DNA from: CAYQSU01 sp964420325
GTDB taxonomy: Bacteria; Pseudomonadota; Alphaproteobacteria; Rhodospirillales; Defluviicoccaceae
NCBI GenBank assembly: GCA_964420325.1
Contig: CAYQSU010000013.1
Coordinates: 1 to 56,429, forward strand
Reading direction: 5' to 3'
DNA length: 56,429 nt
The position numbers were made by a program, and so were the translations under genes. The notes below the pieces were generated by a model. That model searched no databases, was not told where the DNA came from, and saw only the letters and a program-made list of their open reading frames with translations. This document shows, in pieces, positions 6,476 to 18,225 of this stretch; the first letter of the stretch is position 1, and each line of letters starts with the position of its first letter.

Positions 6476-6987
6476 TCGCCTCCCGTCGGAGCCTCGCCGC
6501 GGGCGGCCCTGCCCTCGGCGATGATGAGTTCGAGAAGTTCACTGACGATGAGCGCGGGCTGGGTGAAGCCGATCACCCCGCCGTCTGCGAGCACTTCGTC
6601 CGCCCCGCCGGGTGACAGACTCACGAACTTGAGGCCGAACAGGCCGTCGGTGTGGATCGCCGCCGAGGTGTCGACCGGAAGCCCGACCGCGGCCTCGAGA
6701 CGGAGCGTCGCCCGCGCCCGGTAGTCGGGGCCGAGGGCCACCACCTCGACGACGCCCACCGGCACGCCGCTGACGAGCACGCCCGCGCCTTCGACCAGGC
6801 CATCGATGCGGTTGAAGGTGGCGCTGACCCGGTAGTCCCCGCCGATCTCTCCGAGCGAACGGACGCCGCCACCATAGGATGCGGCCAGAACCGCCGCCAG
6901 CACCAGCATCGCGGCGGCGCCGATCGCCGCCTCCACGAGCTCGCGTCTGCCCGCGGTGCCGTTCGACCGCGTCAGTCCGGCCGCCAT
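6472..6987 (-). CDS. Second MCE domain protein (MlaD-like paralogue)
   Basis: The 171-residue protein has an N-terminal membrane helix (ELVEAAIGAAAMLVLAAVLAASY) and an MCE domain with YRVSATFNRIDGLVEGAGVLVSGVPVGVV and TDGLFGLKFVSLSPGG. It has the same architecture as the next gene, so the two form a tandem pair, but sequence identity is low enough that the duplication looks old. The start overlaps the NDUFA12 stop by 16 bases. Two different MCE subunits side by side could form mixed rings, or one could serve a separate transporter; nothing in the sequence decides this. Confidence 0.82.
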   Translation of the reverse strand: MAAGLTRSNGTAGRRELVEAAIGAAAMLVLAAVLAASYGGGVRSLGEIGGDYRVSATFNRIDGLVEGAGVLVSGVPVGVVEVVALGPDYRARATLRLEAAVGLPVDTSAAIHTDGLFGLKFVSLSPGGADEVLADGGVIGFTQPALIVSELLELIIAEGRAARGEAPTGGE

Positions 6988-7328
6988 GGCTCGTAGTCGC
7001 CGGTCGCCGGCTGGCGTCGGCCCCCGCGCAGGTCGTGGCCCTTCGGCCGGTAGGCATAGGCGGTGCCGGTGAGGTTGGGCAGATGCTCCTTCTGCCACGG
7101 CCGCTTCTTCGCCGCCGCCTCGGTCAGCGGCTCGAGGGTGGTGTGGTGCAGCCAGGCATGCCACTCCGGCGGCACCTTGCTGGCTTCGGCGCTTCCCTTG
7201 TACACGACCCAGCGCCGCTCGCGACCGTAGCGCCTGAGGCGGCGCGTGCGGTAGTAGCGGTTGCCGAACACGTCGGTGCCGACGTGCTCGCCGTAGAGCA
7301 AGGTAAAGAGCAGCGTACCGAGCCTCAT
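6972..7328 (-). CDS. NDUFA12 family complex I accessory subunit
   Basis: The protein matches the 17.2 kDa (B17.2) subunit shared by mitochondria and alphaproteobacterial NADH:ubiquinone oxidoreductase: GTLLFTLLYGEHVGTDVFGNRYYR, RRWVVYKGSAEASKVPPEWHAWLHHT, LPNLTGTAYAYRPKG. It sits at the peripheral arm of complex I on the cytoplasmic side. It is 118 residues, as usual for bacterial members. GGAGAGAG directly precedes the ATG. It heads the operon NDUFA12-MCE-mlaD-DUF2155, an arrangement typical of alphaproteobacteria and one of the better clues to the host lineage. Confidence 0.95.
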   Translation of the reverse strand: MRLGTLLFTLLYGEHVGTDVFGNRYYRTRRLRRYGRERRWVVYKGSAEASKVPPEWHAWLHHTTLEPLTEAAAKKRPWQKEHLPNLTGTAYAYRPKGHDLRGGRRQPATGDYEPWRPD

Positions 7329-7533
7329 CTCTCTCCGTCCAAGAGCCCTCCGGTCGCCGCTCGCAGGTCAAGCGGCGCCCGCACCGGTTGCCGGCGCGCC
7401 GCACTATGGCATCGTCGCCCGCCGCCGTCCAGCCGGCGCCACCAATCGGCTTTGGCCTGTCGCGGACCGATGATAGGCTCACGCGATCGCCGTCCGTTCG
7501 AGCGGGCGAGGGCAACAGCGGGAGGTGGTCGCG

Positions 7534-8199
7534 ATGCGCCTGGTCGGGCAGCTGGATTCGCCGTTCGTGCGGCGGGTGGCGGTGTCGATGGCGATGCTCG
7601 CCGTGCCGTTCGAGCGGGACCGCTCGTCGGTGTTCGCCAACTTCGCGGATGTCTGCCGCGTCAACCCCCTCGGCCGCGTGCCGGCGCTGGTGCTCGACGA
7701 CGGCAGGGTGCTGGTCGATAGCACCGCGATTCTCGACTGGCTCGACGGCGAGGTCGGACCCGACCGCGCGCTGATGCCGCCGCCGGGACCGACCCGTACC
7801 CTTTGCTGGCGGCTGGTCGCCCTCGGCCTCGGCTCGGCCGAGAAGCTGGTGGCGCTGGTCTACGAGCACCTGATGCGCCCGGCCGGCCACCGATCGAATG
7901 CCTGGATCGGCCGCTGCCGGGGTCAGGTCGAGGGCGCGCTTGCGGCGCTCGATGGGGCGGCGGCGGGGGCGCGACCGTGGCTCCTCGGCGACCGGCTGAC
8001 CCAGGCCGACATCACGGTCGGCACCATGCTCGGCTTTCTCCGCCTGGTCGAGCCGGCGACCGGCATCGCCCCGCCCGACAGCGGGCGCCTCAGCCACCTC
8101 GCCCGCCTTACGGCAGAGTGCGAGGCGCATCCCGCCTTCGCCGCCTGCTCCCCTCCCGAGACCGAGCGCCCGCTGCCCCCCGGCTTCAGCCGCGACTGA
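7534..8199 (+). CDS. Glutathione S-transferase family protein
   Basis: The protein (221 residues) has the thioredoxin-like N-domain of soluble GSTs: QLDSPFVRRVAVSMAMLAVPFER with the active-site serine region, VNPLGRVPALVLDDG (cis-Pro loop), and VDSTAILDWLD (Glu/Asp-Ser glutathione site). The C-terminal helical domain includes LLGDRLTQADITVGTMLGF with the N-capping motif. GGAGGT is 7 bases before the ATG at 7534. It is followed after 82 bases by a RidA protein. Substrate is unknown; small GSTs of this type often act in detoxification or isomerisation. Confidence 0.88.
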   Translation: MRLVGQLDSPFVRRVAVSMAMLAVPFERDRSSVFANFADVCRVNPLGRVPALVLDDGRVLVDSTAILDWLDGEVGPDRALMPPPGPTRTLCWRLVALGLGSAEKLVALVYEHLMRPAGHRSNAWIGRCRGQVEGALAALDGAAAGARPWLLGDRLTQADITVGTMLGFLRLVEPATGIAPPDSGRLSHLARLTAECEAHPAFAACSPPETERPLPPGFSRD

Positions 8200-8281
8200 C
8201 CGGGACGCACGTGAGCGCAGTCGGGCAGGACGTTCGGCGGCCGATCCCGGGCAGGCTCGGCAACGGACGACGGAGGATGCG

Positions 8282-8677
8282 ATGATACGCGTGCTGCAGC
8301 CGGCCGGGTGGCCGCGGCCCAAGGGCTACAGCCTCGGCGTCGTCGCCGCGGGGAGGCTGGTCTTCCTCGCCGGCACCGTGGGCTGGAACGAGAACGAGGT
8401 GTTCGAGACCGGGGACTTCGTCGGCCAAGCGCGGCAGGCGCTCGCCAACATCGTCGCGGTGCTCCGGGAGGCCGGCGCCGGACCCGGGCACGTCTGCCGC
8501 CTGACCTGGTTCATCGCCGACCGCGCCGAGTACGACCGGCGCAAGGCCGAGCTCGGCGCCGCCTACCAGGCGGTGATGGGCCGCCACTACCCGCCGATGA
8601 CGGTGGTCGAGGTCTCGGGCTTCGTCGAGGATGGCGCCTGCGTCGAGATCGAGGCCACCGCGGTCATCCCCGCCTGA
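8282..8677 (+). CDS. RidA family protein
   Basis: The 131-residue protein belongs to the YjgF/YER057c/UK114 family: VAAGRLVFLAGTVGW, QARQALANIVAVLREAGAGPGHVCRLTWFIAD, and PPMTVVEVSGFVEDGACVEIEATAVIP. RidA enzymes hydrolyse reactive imines released by PLP enzymes, using a conserved arginine near residue 105. Here the position after PPMTVVEV is glycine-phenylalanine rather than the RidA-type R, so it belongs to a Rid subgroup outside RidA proper, and imine deamination is uncertain. GGAGG precedes the ATG. It is convergent with the 5-oxoprolinase gene. Confidence 0.85.
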   Translation: MIRVLQPAGWPRPKGYSLGVVAAGRLVFLAGTVGWNENEVFETGDFVGQARQALANIVAVLREAGAGPGHVCRLTWFIADRAEYDRRKAELGAAYQAVMGRHYPPMTVVEVSGFVEDGACVEIEATAVIPA

Positions 8678-8698
8678 CGCCGGCCTCCACTGCCGGGT

Positions 8699-12310
<3,612 letters not shown>

Positions 12311-12366
12311 GTCAGCAGGCTCGCGGCGTTCACCTTGGTGTCGGCACGCGCTCTCGCCGGTTGCTG

Positions 12367-12481
12367 CCGGGCGACCGCCTTAGCACGGATATTGCAGGCT
12401 CTCGAGCCGGGCGACAACGGCCGGCGCAATGCGATCTCCCGGCAAGCATGCGAAGGGTAGCACGGCTTCCGGGCGACCGCC
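12367..12481. repeat. Three direct copies of CCGGGCGAC upstream of the 5-oxoprolinase gene
   Basis: CCGGGCGAC occurs at 12367, 12407 and 12469, all in the same orientation; the outer two extend to a perfect 13-bp match (CCGGGCGACCGCC). The middle copy overlaps the predicted -35 of the oxoprolinase promoter. This is the arrangement expected of a regulator binding site, but in GC-rich DNA a chance origin is possible. The rest of the 193-base gap shows nothing else. Confidence 0.35.
12389..12417 (-). promoter_or_regulatory. Candidate promoter for the 5-oxoprolinase gene
   Basis: On the minus strand TTGTCG (12417-12412) is followed after 17 bases by CAATAT (12394-12389), with an upstream TG making an extended -10. 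It is 79 bases before the start codon. The match is modest. Confidence 0.3.
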
Positions 12482-12503
12482 TGGGACGATATCCGGACCG
12501 AGC

Positions 12504-12731
12504 CTAGACGCCGCGCATCGCCTTGTTCGAACCGGCGCCGGTCGTTCCGATCGCGGCCAGCTGCCGCCATCGCTCGCGGGCGCCGTCGAGCCAAACCGCC
12601 GCGGCGCCGAAGGCGTCGGGGGTGGCCCACAGGGGCTCGGGCGAAGAGCCAGCCCGCACCAGCCTCAGCCGCCTTGGCGGCGGCTCCGTCTCCTTGGGAA
12701 ACTCTTTCGCGCGGCTCTTGATCAACGCCAT
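12504..12731 (-). CDS. Hypothetical small protein, 75 residues
   Basis: I do not recognise this protein. It starts at ATG 12731 with AGGGGTG a few bases upstream, begins MALIKSRAKEFPKETEPPPR and has a mid-section with WATPDAFGAAAVWLDGARERW. It is basic at the N-terminus, has no membrane segment and no cysteines. It is divergent from the GlxA-type regulator and 193 bases upstream of the oxoprolinase gene. An opposing frame over the same bases looks like a shadow. Coding status is uncertain. Confidence 0.4.
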   Translation of the reverse strand: MALIKSRAKEFPKETEPPPRRLRLVRAGSSPEPLWATPDAFGAAAVWLDGARERWRQLAAIGTTGAGSNKAMRGV

Positions 12732-12810
12732 CGTCGGCACCCCTCTGAACGCCAGCCGTTGGCAGGCCCATACGCTGAGCTTGACAACGATGAGGCCGCG
12801 CCGCCAGAGT

Positions 12811-12840
12811 CGCAAATGACGTTTTTAGAGACAAATGTGA
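12811..12840. promoter_or_regulatory. AT-rich direct repeat before the GlxA-type regulator gene
   Basis: CAAATG occurs at 12813-12818 and 12832-12837, each within a GAC/GTC-flanked context, 19 bases apart, in an otherwise GC-rich gap. The second copy ends 9 bases before the start codon at 12847. AraC-type regulators often bind paired direct repeats about two helix turns apart in front of their own gene. No ribosome binding site is visible here. Autoregulation is inference. Confidence 0.3.
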
Positions 12841-12846
12841 CAAGCC

Positions 12847-13884
12847 ATGATCGAGATCGCCGTGCTCGCCTTCGACAACTGCCAGGCGTCGGCGGTGGCT
12901 TCAATGGTCGAGGTGTTCACCGTCGCCAACATCCAGTGGCGCCTCCGTCAACGCGAGGCATCCGATCTGTTCCGCTGCAGGATCCTGTCGGCCGACAGCG
13001 GCGCGGTTCGCTGCCTGGGCGGGGTCACCATCGCGACCGAAGGGGATCTGGACGACGCGCTGTCGGCCGATGTGATCTTCCTTCCGGGCATCCGGACGGA
13101 CGACTCCGCGGCGATGCATCGGTTCATTGCGGCGTTCACCCGCGCGCACGGCGCGTTCTTCCGCGAGCAGCACCGCCGGGGCGCCCACCTCTGCGCCAGT
13201 TGCAGCGGCGTCTTCCTGCTTGCCGAGGCCGGCCTTCTCGCCGGTCGAACGGCGACGACGTCGTGGTGGTTGACCAAGCTGTTTCAGCAACGCTACCCGG
13301 ACGTGTCTCTGCGGCCGGACCGGCTGGTGACCAGCGACCAGCGCATCCATTGCGCCGGCGCCTTCACCGCCTGTCTCAACCTCGGTCTCAGTGTGGTCGA
13401 ACGGTTTGCCGGCCCAGATCTGGCGCTGTCCTGCGCGCGGGTGATGCTGGTCGACGCCAACCGCACCTCGCAGCTCCCCTACGCGACCCTTCAGGACGAG
13501 ATCAAGCACAACGACCGGCTCGTCGCAGATGCCCAGCACTGGCTCCGGTCGCACCTCGACCAGGCCGTGACGGTCGCCGCGCTCGCCGGCGCGATTGGCG
13601 CGACGCCGCGGACCCTGGTCAGGCGGTTTCAGGCGGCGATCGGCACACCCCCGCTCAAGTACCTTCAGCGGCTTCGCATCGAGCAGGCCAAACGCCTCCT
13701 CGCCACCTCGGATCAGAGCATCGAACTCGTCGCCGAGGCCGTCGGCTATGGAGATGTCGCCGGGTTTCGCAGGATTTTCGAGCGGGAGACCTCGCTGACC
13801 CCCGGGCAGTATCGCTCGCGGTTCCGCAAACCGCCGCGAGCGAAGGACGACCCGCTTCCGGTCGCGCAGGCGACTGGCCCTTAA
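12847..13884 (+). CDS. GlxA family transcriptional regulator (DJ-1/PfpI plus AraC HTH)
   Basis: The protein (345 residues) has an N-terminal DJ-1/PfpI-like amidotransferase fold (about 1-185) with the nucleophile-elbow-like CASCSGVFLLAEAGLL and CAGAFTACLNLGLSVVERFAG, then two AraC helix-turn-helix motifs (about 230-325: VTVAALAGAIGATPRTLVRRFQ and SIELVAEAVGYGDVAGFRRIFER). Family members such as GbdR, CdhR and ArgR of Pseudomonas sense small amines or amino acids. It is divergent from the small hypothetical gene and the oxoprolinase, which are plausible targets by position. Ligand is unknown. The start has no clear ribosome binding site. Confidence 0.92.
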   Translation: MIEIAVLAFDNCQASAVASMVEVFTVANIQWRLRQREASDLFRCRILSADSGAVRCLGGVTIATEGDLDDALSADVIFLPGIRTDDSAAMHRFIAAFTRAHGAFFREQHRRGAHLCASCSGVFLLAEAGLLAGRTATTSWWLTKLFQQRYPDVSLRPDRLVTSDQRIHCAGAFTACLNLGLSVVERFAGPDLALSCARVMLVDANRTSQLPYATLQDEIKHNDRLVADAQHWLRSHLDQAVTVAALAGAIGATPRTLVRRFQAAIGTPPLKYLQRLRIEQAKRLLATSDQSIELVAEAVGYGDVAGFRRIFERETSLTPGQYRSRFRKPPRAKDDPLPVAQATGP

Positions 13885-13917
13885 GACCGGAAGGAGCCGC
13901 CTCCGCGGCATTCCTGT

Positions 13918-14208
13918 TTAGGCGGTGACCACTACCTCGGCCTTGCCGGAGACGATCTCCGGCGGCTCGGGCTGGAGGTCGGCGACGTTCTCCTTGAGCC
14001 ACTTGGCGGCGGTCTCGTTGGACTCGAGAGCCATCCGCTCGGTCGAGAAGATGCTCACCGTCGCCATCGTCCCGCCGCCGCCATCGACCGCGTAGTACGC
14101 GATGAAGCCCGGCGAGCGCTTCAAAGAGGGCACGAAGCTTGCGGCGATCTTGGCGCACACCTGACGCACCGAACGGACGTTGTTGTAGCGGCGGATGCTG
14201 ATGTACAT
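13918..14208 (-). CDS. Small ABM-fold (dimeric alpha-beta barrel) protein
   Basis: The 96-residue protein reads MYISIRRYNNVRSVRQVCAK, then FVPSLKRSPGFIAYYAVDGGGGTMATVSIFST and ESNETAAKWLKENV. This is the pattern of antibiotic-biosynthesis-monooxygenase-like ferredoxin-fold dimers, where the first strand, the SPGF turn and the VSIF strand form the barrel. Known members include quinone-forming oxygenases and heme-degrading enzymes, but most small ones have no assigned role. It lies between the GlxA-type regulator (convergent) and the hydroxyacyl-CoA dehydrogenase (same strand, upstream). Function is not assigned. Confidence 0.75.
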   Translation of the reverse strand: MYISIRRYNNVRSVRQVCAKIAASFVPSLKRSPGFIAYYAVDGGGGTMATVSIFSTERMALESNETAAKWLKENVADLQPEPPEIVSGKAEVVVTA

Positions 14209-14262
14209 CGTCTGGTCCCTGCCCCGGTCCCGGTTGTCGTTGGTTGCCGCGGCGACGTTCGG

Positions 14263-15120
14263 TCACCCTTGCGCGTAGACGTAGAAGCCGCGCCCGGTCT
14301 TGCGGCCGAGATAGCCGGCGTCGACCATCTGCTTCAGAAGCGGGCTCGGCCGGTACTTGGGGTCCTCGAAGCCCTGGTACAGCGTCTCCATGACGTTGAG
14401 CACGATGTCGAGGCCGATCAGGTCGGCGAGCGCCAGCGGCCCCATCGGGTGATTGGCGCCAAGCTTCATCACCTCGTCGATGTCCTCCGGCTGGGCGAGG
14501 CCCTCGTAAAGGCAGTTGATGCCCTCGTTGATCATCGGCACCAGCACCCGGTTGACGACGAAACCGTAGGAGTCCTTGACCGGATGCGGCACCTTGCCGA
14601 TCTTGCGGCTGACCTCCTCCACGGCCTGGCAGACCCCGTCGTCGGTCTGCAGGGCGCGGATCACCTCGACCAGCTTCATCACCGGCACCGGGTTGAAGAA
14701 GTGCATGCCGATGACCTTGCCGGGTCGCTTGGTCGCGGCGGCGATCTTGGTCAGGGAGATCGACGACGTGTTGCTGGCGAGGATCGCCTCCGGCTTGCAG
14801 ATGCGATCGAGCTCCTTGAACAGGTTCACCTTGAGCTCGACGTTCTCGAGCGCCGCCTCGACCACCAGATCGCAGTCGCCGAACGGCTCGAGGGCGGTGG
14901 TGGTCTCGATGCGGGCGAGCGCCGAATCCTTGGCTGCGGCCGAGATCTTGTCCCGCGCCGCCAGACGCTCGAGGCTCTTGCGGATGGCGCCGAGGCCGCG
15001 CTGGACGAACTCCTCGCTGATGTCGCGCATCACCACATCGAAGCCGGCAACCGCGAACGCCTGGGCGATCCCGGACCCCATGGTGCCGGCACCGACCACG
15101 CCAACCTTCTTGATCGTCAT
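14263..15120 (-). CDS. 3-hydroxyacyl-CoA (3-hydroxybutyryl-CoA) dehydrogenase
   Basis: The 285-residue protein has the NAD-binding loop VGVVGAGTMGSGIAQAFAVAG at the N-terminus, the catalytic region ASNTSSISLTKIA and GMHFFNPVPVMKLVEVI (catalytic His), and the C-terminal dimer domain DSYGFVVNRVLVPMINEGI and GANHPMGPLALADLIGLDI. It oxidises 3-hydroxyacyl-CoA with NAD in fatty acid oxidation or PHB/butanoate metabolism. It is the short stand-alone form, not FadB-fused. A GGAGGGAAGGG stretch precedes the ATG at 15120. No other beta-oxidation gene is adjacent; an acyl-CoA dehydrogenase (34.8 kb) and an enoyl-CoA hydratase (23.5 kb) are elsewhere in the window. Confidence 0.95.
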   Translation of the reverse strand: MTIKKVGVVGAGTMGSGIAQAFAVAGFDVVMRDISEEFVQRGLGAIRKSLERLAARDKISAAAKDSALARIETTTALEPFGDCDLVVEAALENVELKVNLFKELDRICKPEAILASNTSSISLTKIAAATKRPGKVIGMHFFNPVPVMKLVEVIRALQTDDGVCQAVEEVSRKIGKVPHPVKDSYGFVVNRVLVPMINEGINCLYEGLAQPEDIDEVMKLGANHPMGPLALADLIGLDIVLNVMETLYQGFEDPKYRPSPLLKQMVDAGYLGRKTGRGFYVYAQG

Positions 15121-15272
15121 CCCTTCCCTCCCCGTCTCGCTTCCGTCGAACGGTCCGCGGTCGGCGCTCCGTTGCGGTCGGGCGGCCCCGCGCGGCCGGC
15201 CCCTTATCTCGCATGTCGGCACCGCAAACGGAAGCGAAATACGCCCCTCGCGCCGCCTCGCCGGGAGACCCG

Positions 15273-18221
15273 TCAGGCCAAGGTCGCGGGCACGCAGACG
15301 GCCCCCGGAAAGCTTCCGAACAGCTCGGCGGCCGGCAGCCGGGGAGCACCGTCGGAGCACGAGGCGGCCTCGATCCTCTCGCCGGATAGCACGTTGATCC
15401 AGGCCCGCGGGCGCGCCGGCCCGTCGAGCACGACCGTGGTGTCGCTCCAGGTCTCCACGCCGACGGGATGGGGGTGAACGCCGCTGACGAGCCTCGCCAT
15501 CAGCCGCGGCACGGCAACCAGGATATCCCCCTCGTCATGGGACCGGATGAAGGCGCAGAGATGGTCGGCGCGAACGCCCGCCGCCTCCAAGGGCACGTAA
15601 GACCCCCGCTGCATGGTCTCCCGCCGCTCGCGACGAAGCCCGAGCAGCCGCCAAACGACGAACAACTTGACCATGCCGTCGCTCCAGTGCGCCAACAGCG
15701 ACGGCCCGAAGCCGCCGTCGCCCGCATCGGATCGGATGCGCTCGAGCAGGCTGGAGCGAAGATCGAAGTCGACCGGACGCCGGTTGTCGGGATCGACCAG
15801 GCTCAGGTCCCAGAGCTCGCAGCCCTGGTAGAGGTCGGGAACGCCCGGCGCGGTCAGCTTGAGGATGGTCTGGGCGAGCCCATTGAGCATTCCAAGCGCC
15901 GCGACGCGGCCGTGGAAGGCACGGAAATCGGCGAGAAACGGATTGGCCCTGCGCACGTCGAGGACGCGTACGATAAAGCCGGCCAAGGCCTCTTCGTAAG
16001 CCTGGTCGGGATCGATCCACATCGAGTGGGCCTTCGCCTCGCGAACCGCCTTCACCATGTAGGCAATCAGCCGGTCGCGCAGCGACGCCACCGCGCCCTC
16101 GTCCAGGTCGCCATCGTTGCCGAACTCGGCCGGCCACACGCCGACGAGGGTCTGATAGAACAGGTACTCGTCGTTGGCATCCGGCGCCGCGCGGCCGTCG
16201 ACCTCCGACTTCCGCCGTCGGTTGAGAACGCCCCACCGGCGCACGCGCCGCGACCATTCGGAGGCGATGTCCGAAAGCACGTTGATGCGTTGGCGCACGT
16301 CCTCGCCGCGCTTGGTGTCGTGGGTCGCCGTCGTCAGCATGCCGAGAGGCCAGCGCCTTGCCTGATCCTGGCAATGATGGTGGAACGCGGCGACCGAGGT
16401 CCCGAACCGCGCCGGCTCTCCCCCCACCTCGTTCAGCGACACCAGGCGGTTGAAGCGATAGAACGCAGTGTCCTCGACCCCCTTGGCCATCACCGGCCCG
16501 GTATACTGCTGGAACTTCATCGCCAGCCGCCGCACCTCGGCACGGTTGTAAGGCCCCCTGCGACCGCGTGCGAAATCGGTGGTCAGTACGCCGTAGACGA
16601 AGTCGAACACGCTCTTGTCGACGCGCTGGCTCCGCCTTCGCGCGTGCGCCACCGCCCAGTCGATGTCGCGCCGATCCTCGGCCGAGGCAGCGCGCCGATC
16701 AATGTAGGTGCGGTAGACGGGGAAGCAGGCGACCACCTCACGCAGCGCCTGGCGCAGGCCGACGAGGGTGTGGTCGCGAGTAAGCCAGCTCGTCTCCGTC
16801 AGGCGGTTGAATTCGTTGGCCAGCACCCGCAGCTCGCTGGCGAGCTCGAGGTCCATCGCCTGCTTCTTCCCCTCGTAGGTGATGGTCTCGAACGTCGGCC
16901 CGCCGCCGATGAAGCGGTCGTAGGTCCGCGTCATCAGCGATTCGCCGGCCGCATCCACGAACAGACCGTTCAGCTTGTTGAGGAAGTCATAGCCGGTGGT
17001 GCCGGCGATCGGCCAGTCGTCGCGCAGCCGCTCGTGATGGGCGAGGATCTTCTCGATGACGATGTAGAAGCCGACTCCGCCCGCCGCCCCGGGAACAACG
17101 CTTTCAGCAGCCGACAGCGCCTCGCCGATTCTTGCCTGGAGGCGGACGAGATAGGCCCTGGGGTCGAACAGCCCGTCGACGTGGTCGATCCTCAGGCCAT
17201 GGACGTGGCCCTCGGCGACCAACCTCAGAACCAGGCGATGAGCGGTATCGAAGACCCCCGGCACCTCGACGCGAATGCCGGCCAGGTCGTTGATCTGAAA
17301 GAACCGGCGGTAGTTGATCTCCTCCGCGGCCACCCGCCAGAAGGCGAGCCGGTAGTGCTGCTCCTGCAACAGCCGGTGCAGCCGCGCGAAGCTCGCCGGC
17401 CGGCCTGCGTCGCCGTTGAAACCGGCGACCGCCGCGGCAATCGCGGGCTTGATCTCGGCCCGGCTTCCGGCCAGCTCGCGAAGCTGGTGGAGAAGCCGCC
17501 GGGCTTTCGCCCGTTGCGCGGTGCGCTGACGCGGCGATCGCGCCTGCCGGCGCAGATCACGAAAGCCGGCGATGACGAGTTCGAGCTCGACGAGGGCGTC
17601 GGAGGCCGCATCGGCACCGGCCGGCAGGCGCTTTCGCGCCTCGGTGAGGATCAGCGTATACGTCCCAGGAGTGACGGGAAATCGATGCTCGTAGTACCAG
17701 ACGCTGAAGCTGCCTTCTCCTTCGTCGAAGGAAAGCTTGATCTGTCCGGCCTCCAGCACCGTGCCGTAATGGTCGCCGAGAAACGGCAGGAGCACCTTGC
17801 CCTTCAATTCCCGCTTCGCGGGCGTCCAATCGATGTCGAAGTATTCTGCGAACGGCGACCCTTCACCCCATTCCAAGACGTCGAGCCACCAGGCGTTGTC
17901 GGCCCGGCCGATGCCCATGTGATTGGGCACGAAGTCAAGGATCTGCCCCAGGCCGTGGCGCCGCAGGCTGCCCGAGAAGGCCGCGAACCGGGCCTCGTCA
18001 CCGATCTCCGGATCGAGCGCGTTGTGATCGACGACGTCGTAGCCGTGGCGGCTGCCGGCGCGCGCCTTGAGATAGGGCGAGGCGTAGATGTGGCTGATCC
18101 CGAGCGCGGCAAGGTAGGGCACCACGCGCGCCGCATCGTCGAAGGTGAAGGCGCCGGAGAACTGCAGCCGGTAGGTTGCGAGCGGTTCGGAAAGCCCCTC
18201 GGGTTGGCGTTCGTCCGTCAC
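15273..18221 (-). CDS. treY: Maltooligosyl trehalose synthase
   Basis: This GH13 enzyme turns the reducing-end alpha-1,4 bond of maltodextrin into alpha,alpha-1,1, making maltooligosyl trehalose. The 982 residues include the N-terminal ATYRLQFSGAFTFDDAARVVPYLA typical of TreY, ISHIYASPYLKARAGSRHGYDVVDH, DFVPNHMGI, the nucleophile region VHGLRIDHVDGLFDP, the acid YIVIEKILAHHE and the third acid TATHDTKRGEDVR. It is the last gene of the operon glgX-treZ-treY; its ATG begins 4 bases after the treZ stop codon, so the two are likely translationally coupled. The product is the substrate of TreZ. Confidence 0.96.
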   Translation of the reverse strand: MTDERQPEGLSEPLATYRLQFSGAFTFDDAARVVPYLAALGISHIYASPYLKARAGSRHGYDVVDHNALDPEIGDEARFAAFSGSLRRHGLGQILDFVPNHMGIGRADNAWWLDVLEWGEGSPFAEYFDIDWTPAKRELKGKVLLPFLGDHYGTVLEAGQIKLSFDEGEGSFSVWYYEHRFPVTPGTYTLILTEARKRLPAGADAASDALVELELVIAGFRDLRRQARSPRQRTAQRAKARRLLHQLRELAGSRAEIKPAIAAAVAGFNGDAGRPASFARLHRLLQEQHYRLAFWRVAAEEINYRRFFQINDLAGIRVEVPGVFDTAHRLVLRLVAEGHVHGLRIDHVDGLFDPRAYLVRLQARIGEALSAAESVVPGAAGGVGFYIVIEKILAHHERLRDDWPIAGTTGYDFLNKLNGLFVDAAGESLMTRTYDRFIGGGPTFETITYEGKKQAMDLELASELRVLANEFNRLTETSWLTRDHTLVGLRQALREVVACFPVYRTYIDRRAASAEDRRDIDWAVAHARRRSQRVDKSVFDFVYGVLTTDFARGRRGPYNRAEVRRLAMKFQQYTGPVMAKGVEDTAFYRFNRLVSLNEVGGEPARFGTSVAAFHHHCQDQARRWPLGMLTTATHDTKRGEDVRQRINVLSDIASEWSRRVRRWGVLNRRRKSEVDGRAAPDANDEYLFYQTLVGVWPAEFGNDGDLDEGAVASLRDRLIAYMVKAVREAKAHSMWIDPDQAYEEALAGFIVRVLDVRRANPFLADFRAFHGRVAALGMLNGLAQTILKLTAPGVPDLYQGCELWDLSLVDPDNRRPVDFDLRSSLLERIRSDAGDGGFGPSLLAHWSDGMVKLFVVWRLLGLRRERRETMQRGSYVPLEAAGVRADHLCAFIRSHDEGDILVAVPRLMARLVSGVHPHPVGVETWSDTTVVLDGPARPRAWINVLSGERIEAASCSDGAPRLPAAELFGSFPGAVCVPATLA

Positions 18222-18225
18222 GCCG

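Noticed and set aside
12523..12819. Plus-strand frame opposite the small hypothetical gene
   Set aside because: Its composition (Arg, Pro, Ser-rich) is that of a shadow frame and it has no ribosome binding site.
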